Shown: piece by piece, positions 58,903 through 64,000 of the stretch
Layout: each line of letters begins with the position of its first letter
Numbering within the stretch: the first letter of the stretch is position 1
Assembly (NCBI RefSeq): GCF_041734735.1
Contig: NC_134891.1
Span: 13,836,078-13,900,077, forward strand
Direction of reading: 5' to 3'
Length of the DNA stretch: 64,000 bases
From: Babylonia areolata
Taxonomy: Eukaryota; Mollusca; Gastropoda; Neogastropoda; Buccinidae
Made by a program: the position numbers and the translations under genes
The notes under the pieces: generated by a model
Seen by the model: only the letters and a program-made list of their open reading frames with translations
Databases searched by the model: none
Told to the model about the DNA's origin: nothing

Positions 58903-61900
58903 GAAAGCTTTGGAAGAAGCCTCAAACGTGCTCAGCACACAGATCGCAGTAAATCCGACAACACCATCTGTATTCCACTCTGAGTTTGACAACTTTGACC
59001 AACTGCTGAGTGTAGTCCACGGCCTGAGTTCCGTTCACACAGCACACAGTATCATGCTGTAATAAGTCGAAGGGACTGACCATGGTGGAACGTACCACGT
59101 GATGTCATCCATTCCAAGAACCGGTGAGCAGTCTCTGCATTTGACACGAGAGGATTTACCATAGTGCTTCGTAACCCAGCGGAAAAGCCCACCTTTTGCA
59201 ATTAGGCACTGGACAGTTGATGGAGGTGAAGATGCTCTCAAGAAAGTTCAAAGTTCAAACCTCCAATGGATTCTTCTCCGGAAATACAGCAGCATGTCAG
59301 ATCAGGAAATACCAGCATGGGCCAGCAAAGAAGACGACATTGGACTACTACCCTGTGATCCATGACCCATCACCAGTACAAGACAGTCCAGGAGTGCTTG
59401 AGACTTGCAGAGGAGGCCACGAGAGAGGTTGGACAAGAGTACGTTATCACTACGTTTGATCTTGGGGTTAGTATGAAAGCCCACCCGATCGTCTGGAGCC
59501 AACCTGACCAGTACAAGAAGAATATCATTCTGATCAGTACATTCCACCATGCCTGTGCGTACCTCAAGATGCTTGGGAAAAAGCTGGATGGTTCTGGGTT
59601 CGGAGATATCCTTCTGGAGGCAGGCCTGATCTCTTCTGGTTCTCTGCAAGGGGTGCTGTCTGGCAAACATTATGAACGAGCATTGTTCTGTCATAAGACA
59701 ATGCTTGAGAGTCTAGAACACTCAGTGCTGGAAAGATATCTTGAAATCAGAGATGAAGACACATCATTTCCGACACTGTCAGAAGACAGCACGATCAAAC
59801 TCCAGACAGCCATTGTTTCTTCTCAAAAGAAACATTGACTGAGCTTCAGCAAGATGAAGCTATTGCCAGTTTCATGGCAGAGTACGAACAGTTCAGAGTC
59901 AGAGAAGGAGCCTTTGGATCAGCTGCACAATTTTGGTTGTCATACATCCATCATGTATGGCTTGCCCTTGCGCTCCTTGAGGCTGTCAAAATCAACGACT
60001 TCCTGCTCTACACACAAACGATGTCCCAAATGCCAGACCTCTTCTTCAGTTTCGATGGACAAAACTATGCACGCTACCTGACCTTCTTCTCAGTCTTCTT
60101 GGTAAACATTGACTTGTCACATCCTGGAGCCAAGGAGATGCTGCAGAAGGGTGCTTTCAGCGTGGCAAGGTCCTTCATTCCTGGCAATCGCTGTGCAGTG
60201 GACAAAATCGTGGAAGAAACGTTCATGAAGCACGCCAAAAGCCGAGGAGGAGCTGGCGGAGGTAGCGCTGGTCTCACGGACTGCTGTCCAACCAGGAGGC
60301 CTACCACAGATGGGTCAGGACAACCCATGAGAGGTCAAAGTATCTTCATGCAACTCTCAACATGGCTGGCATGGCACAAGGTGATGAGGTTGGCAGTAGA
60401 AATCGTGACTTGCGTCCTTCTGAGATACTGAAGAGCGAAAGCAACGTCATAAGGACTCGGGATGCAATCAAAAGTTTCATCAACCCTTTCTGTGAGGAAG
60501 CCTCGGTCAAACTCATCGCCCTGTCATCTGGAGCATCTGTACCAGCCAGCATTCAGCATGATGTGTTGAGGGCAGAAAAAACTGGTAAAGTCGCGAAGGA
60601 GGCGTTCATCACGCAGAGACTGATGGCAAATGACCATTTCTTTGAACCAGTCAAGCGGCTAAACCTGAAAATGATGGCATTGATGAACAAAACCATCCAC
60701 GTAAAGACTACCAAGAAGAAGGTTGTGGAATACAAACAAGAAGGGAACATTGCCTTTCAACTCCTTGTGAAGGCACATGAAGCAGGTGTTCAACTCGATC
60801 TGAAACAGTTGATGACATACCAACTTACTCCTGTACCTTACAGTATTGCCACTGCTGACAATTTCCTTGCCAAGACCGACAAAGCAAAAGGGTTCAACTG
60901 CCTCACCAAAGATATGGAAGATGCCACTCTACCTCCCCATGATGCGATGCTGGTTGTGATCGATGGCAATGCAGTGTTTCACTGCTTGCAACAGCTTCCT
61001 TCCAATTTCATGGAAATCAGCCAGAAGATATTTGACATGCTGCCAAAGGGAACGGACATGGTGTTCGTACAAAACGGACTCAATCAAAGCAATGGAAAGG
61101 AAAAGAAGAGGCACTGGCGATAAGATCATCGTGAAAGGAGAAAGCACCAAGCGTCCTGCAGACTGGAAGACGTTTCTGTCAAACGACGAAAATAAGAAGC
61201 AGCTCACCCAAGTATTACTCGACGTTTGGAGCAAAGATGACAATGCGCCAAAATTCAAGGACAGAAAAGTCATGCTAATATGTGAGGGAGAAGCCTTCCT
61301 GCTTGAATCGGCAGATGAGCTGAAGACAACAAGGACGCCAATCGCAACGCTCAAATCCACACAGGAACAGACGGATTCCAGAGTTGCCCTCTACTGTGCG
61401 TACGCTGAACGGGATGGCTACAGGTTCGTTCGCGTCAAGAGTCCTGAATTGGACATTTTCTTCATTCTCCTGCACTTCGCTCTGGAGCTGAAGGACGTGG
61501 TGATTCTGTTCGACACAGTGATCGGGAACAAACAGCGGCTCATCAACGTCACTGACATCGCAAAAAGCATATGGGCAACAGCACTGCACTGCCTTCCTGG
61601 CTCTTCATGCTTATACCGGCTGCAACGGAACAAGTGCGTTCAAGGGCATTGGGAAAATTAAACCCATCAAATTTCTTCAGCAGAGTCCAAGATTTGTGGA
61701 AACAATTGCCCGCCTTGGAGGTACATGGCCCATCGCTGAAGAAGTCAAAGCCGATCTTGAGACCTTCACCTGTGTCATATACGGCAGACATCGTTTCACC
61801 AGTGTCAGTGACCTCCGACACTAGCTACTCAAGGAGAGATGTGGAGATGAGCCATTGAACGCAAACAACATTGACATGGCAAGCATGCCTCAGTGCAAAC

Positions 61901-62193
61901 AAACTCTTCAAGAGCACATCAAACGGAGCAACTATCAAGTTGCCATTTGGAAAAGGGCTCTCGAACCCACGTCTGATGTTCCAGCAGCAAGCAATGGACA
62001 TGGATGGATCGACGTTGATGGCACCTTGGAACCAATGTGGTCCGCAGAAGACGTCATCCTGCCCGCAGATATGGTTGACTTCCTTGTGGACTTTCCAGAC
62101 TCTGACGACGACGAAGAAGAAGCTGTCATATCCTACGTATCAAGAGTCGCTTTCTACTTGTGCCGAGGGAAGCGACTCAGAATAATGAGATAG
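58903..62193 (+). pseudogene. Large transposon protein with C-terminal FEN1/XPG (PIN)-like nuclease module
   Basis: Successive frames follow the order of one large, repeatedly seen invertebrate protein family. FDNFDQLLSVVHGL lies near 59000. TTFDLGVSMKAHPIVW, then LGKKLDGSGFGDILLEAGL and LSGKHYERALFCHK lie at 59440-59725. FFSFDGQNYARYLTFFS, FSVARSFIP and HAKSRGGAGGGSAGLT lie at 60040-60280. LVVIDGNAVFHCL is near 60960. EQTDSRVALYCAYAERDGYR, then VKSPELDIFFILL are at 61365-61475. LHAYTGCNGTSAFKGIGK is near 61603, and SNYQVAIWKRALE near 61930. The IDG, E..D and S..LD boxes and the GC-x-x-x-x-F-x-G-x-G-K turn resemble the metal-binding boxes and helix-hairpin of FEN1/XPG nucleases. At least five frame changes or stops break it, and TGCD-type Asp is Asn here. 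An acceptor (TGTTATCAG) precedes 58903. The Cys-rich tail I remember in relatives is replaced by an acidic stretch. Confidence 0.78.
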
Positions 62194-62750
62194 GGGGTAG
62201 GGCAGTTAAACCGGCGACAGAGGACAGCAGAATAGGCCCATGGTGATGTGGCATAGCTCAAAAGAATCACAAGAAACTGTTCTTTGAAAATGTGGTGTAC
62301 TTTGTTTCTAATAAGTTGCACAGTTTTCGAGAGAGACGGTTTATTGCAAATACTTTGGCAAATTCACAGTTCGCAACGTGTGACAGATGGTGGGTACACA
62401 CGTAGCTTCAATGCGGTCACCTTATTGCATATATTGTCGTTCTGATTATTGCATATCGTGCAGCAGGCATTACTGTCAACAAAAACATAAAGGAAATTCT
62501 CGTAGCTTAAATAACAAAGACACAGGTGATCACCAAACTCATGGAATGTTTTGGAGCGACGAAAAGCAGCACCTGAGATGGGTACCCTTCAAAATTAAGC
62601 CAGAAGGGACAGTGAGACCCAAGATTTTTTATGTTAACATGATTTTTCGTGATCTATACACTCTAAAGCACCAGAAAATACATGTGACAAATTTATTAGT
62701 TGGGGGGGGGGGGGGGGGGTGATAGGTAGACCATTTCTCCTCACCGAGTG
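62191..62750 (-). repeat. Right terminal inverted repeat
   Basis: This is the inverted partner of 58254-58791. It contains a long G run (62702-62719) where the left arm has a shorter C run. Its inner edge coincides with the stop codon of the last coding frame (62191-62193). Confidence 0.9.
62387..62722 (+). CDS. ORF inside the right TIR, Cys-rich (unrecognised)
   Basis: A 111-codon frame contains MRSPYCIYCRSDYCISCSRH and ends in a poly-Gly stretch from the G run. It differs from the left-arm ORF by several substitutions and a 6-base (in-frame) length difference (QPRHLRWKPF versus QHLRWVPF), and it stays open. Confidence 0.35.
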   Translation: MVGTHVASMRSPYCIYCRSDYCISCSRHYCQQKHKGNSRSLNNKDTGDHQTHGMFWSDEKQHLRWVPFKIKPEGTVRPKIFYVNMIFRDLYTLKHQKIHVTNLLVGGGGGG

Positions 62751-62889
62751 ATAGTCCTTCACAAAAGACTAAGCTGTAAATGGTTTCCCAATGACTGGAG
62801 AAACCATTGATAATACAGCTCTCACTTTGCTGTTGGCCCAAATGTAAATTTATGTCAATCTGTGATAAAAGCCGAGTGTTGGGCCGCCG
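62751..62889 (-). mobile_element. Retroposon copy 2, head-side part
   Basis: From ATAGTCCTTCACAAAAGACT to AAGCCGAGTGTTGGGCC, this matches 48284-48416 and directly continues the part ending at 58253. Confidence 0.85.
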
Positions 62890-62939
<50 letters not shown>

Positions 62940-62960
62940 AAACACAAACACACACACACT
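62890..62960. repeat. (AC)n microsatellite at the retroposon/SINE junction
   Basis: About 65 bp of AC repeats lie between the retroposon head and the resumed SINE. They probably expanded from the TGTGTATACACAC-like motif of the SINE. Confidence 0.9.
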
Positions 62961-63110
62961 AAAAATCCTGTAATCCATGTTGGCATATGGTGGGTTATGG
63001 AAACAAGAACATACCCAGCATACATATTCCTGATAACTGAGGGTGACTTCCATGTGGTCAAACATGTAAAAGCCCACTCGTAAACATGAGTGAACATGTG
63101 AGCCCATTAA
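62961..63110 (+). mobile_element. SINE (second family), 3' half
   Basis: AAAAATCCTGTAATCCATGT, GGTGGGTTATGGAAACAAGA, ACATACCCAGCATACA and AAAAGCCCACTCGTAAACAT match the minus strand of 38390-38580 in order. It continues the half that ends at 58010. Confidence 0.78.
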
Positions 63111-63164
63111 CAAAACCCAAACAAACTGGGTTTAAGTTGGCCAAAAGAATCAGTATCTCAAGGA

Positions 63165-63270
63165 GGCGTCACTGCGTTCGGACTAATCCATATACGCTAC
63201 ACCACATCTGCCAAGCAGGTGCCTGACCAGCAGCGTAACCCAACGCGCTTAGTCAGGCCTTGAGGAAAAA
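63165..63270 (+). mobile_element. 3' part of a third SINE/retroposon family
   Basis: CTCAAGGAGGCGTCACTGCG, then TTCGGACTAATCCATATACG and CACATCTGCCAAGCAGGTGC, and later AACCCAACGCGCTTAGTCAG, followed by an A-rich tail. I remember this as the conserved 3' segment of a widespread mollusc SINE. The 5' head is not present next to it. Confidence 0.6.
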
Positions 63271-64000
63271 AATTGGATAACAGGAACAGATTTTGTCAAA
63301 CATAAACATGCTCATAGAAAAATCTGAAAGATGTATTTTGTCACACACAAACATCCATGTCACAGATATGAGTGATCACTATTCCTTTGAAATGAGATAA
63401 CACTGTAGGGAAATCAAGAATATACAAGTTTCAATTGTCGTAAAGCCGTGAGTGGGCAAGCAGCTATTTTGGCATGATGTCAAGTACATTTCTCTCCTAA
63501 AATGTATTTTATTGCAGCAATCACTGGCAATACTTTGTAACAGAAATTTCTAGTGTGGGGAGAGCTATAAGCACCAACGTCCAAAATGATATTTCATATA
63601 TTTCAGAAATAGTTCGGAATCTGATGATTGAAACAAATTTAAAATCAAAAGATAAAAAGAACAATCATCTTTAAGCTTCTTCACCAATATTTGTAGCATT
63701 GATCCCCATCTGCGAAGTGAACTGTTGTCTTGAGAAGCTCTTTATTTCAGCTGAACATATGGCCATCTTTCTGGTGCCATTCCTATACATTTGTGCATAT
63801 TCACATGGTCTGCATATTTCTTTCTTTGTGTTTAATCTGGATATTTATAAATCACCAGTTCGTGTTTTTTTCTTTGCGGATGTGAAAGAAAATTGTGATT
63901 CTTTCTTTCTTGTCATTTGCTTTTTATTTTCATAGTATATATCCTTTTGTCTCACTGCTTGACAGATTGCAAAAATAATTATGCATTGCAGGGTGGGTTT
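63271..64000. other. Non-coding DNA, no gene recognised
   Basis: AT-rich sequence. A frame at 63699-63935 is hydrophobic but has no recognisable family or splice context. Confidence 0.5.

Larger units (their letters stand above)
58254..62750 (+). mobile_element. Long-TIR DNA transposon with FEN/XPG-like nuclease protein (Academ-like)
   Basis: A 4,497-bp element has inverted repeats of about 540-560 bp (58254-58791 and 62191-62750) and is flanked by a 3-bp duplication, ATA (58251-58253 and 62751-62753). The borders are fixed because the interrupted host repeat has an uninterrupted copy at 48 kb reading GAGTCATAGTCC. The interior encodes one large protein family, in decayed frames, on the plus strand. 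Long TIRs, a 3-bp target duplication and an XPG/FEN-like module are reported features of Academ transposons, so I assign it there by inference. It contains no reverse transcriptase, capsid or integrase. Confidence 0.82.

Noticed and set aside
58254-62750. Polinton or other capsid-bearing element
   Set aside because: Long TIRs suggested it, but the element is only 4.5 kb, the target duplication is 3 bp, and no polymerase, integrase, ATPase or capsid sequence is present.

Overview
The window looks like nuclear DNA of an invertebrate, most likely a gastropod or other mollusc. The sequence shows spliced coding exons with GT-AG borders, AT-rich non-coding DNA, long AC/TC microsatellites and a dense mixture of SINEs, LINEs, DIRS retroelements and DNA transposons. 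The mollusc assignment rests on remembered resemblance of the SINE families to mollusc repeats; it was not searched.

Host genes occupy very little. Two plus-strand exons (7842-8005 and 15019-15145) encode most of the CKK microtubule-binding domain of a CAMSAP/Patronin protein. The intron between them holds a full-length I-clade LINE (8151-14134) with a 12-bp target-site duplication. Three small, mutually phase-compatible candidate exons lie on the minus strand at 220-6176; I do not recognise that gene.

Left part (1-17.7 kb): microsatellites, a lone Myb/SANT-type ORF, an acidic transposase-like ORF, a LINE 3' end split by a tRNA-derived SINE, a minus-strand Rex1-like LINE, the CAMSAP exons with their LINE, and an antisense SINE behind the CAMSAP stop codon. 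Middle (17.7-46.7 kb): two related DIRS-type tyrosine-recombinase retroelement fossils (17.7-21.8 and 40.5-46.7), a 1.6-kb non-coding repeat bordered by matching inverted ends, a decayed piggyBac copy, a Rex1-like LINE split by a zinc-finger-tailed LINE, and another 5'-truncated LINE. Right part (46.7-64 kb): LINE 3' ends, a retroposon with 10-bp target duplications, a nearly full-length L2/CR1-like LINE and a truncated sister copy, then a nested block.

The most interesting feature is at 58254-62750: a 4.5-kb element with about 540-bp terminal inverted repeats and a 3-bp ATA target duplication. It encodes (in decayed frames) a large protein ending in a module that resembles the FEN1/XPG (PIN-like) nuclease fold. 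It sits inside a retroposon that itself sits inside a SINE. Target-site size, long inverted repeats and the nuclease-like module suggest the Academ group of DNA transposons. That assignment is inference.

Most of the window is therefore a stratigraphy of insertions. At least five nested events can be ordered from the sequence alone: SINE into LINE at 4.65 kb, LINE into the CAMSAP intron at 8.15 kb, LINE into LINE at 30.9 kb, LINE into the 1.6-kb repeat family at 55.2 kb, and DNA transposon into retroposon into SINE at 58-63 kb.
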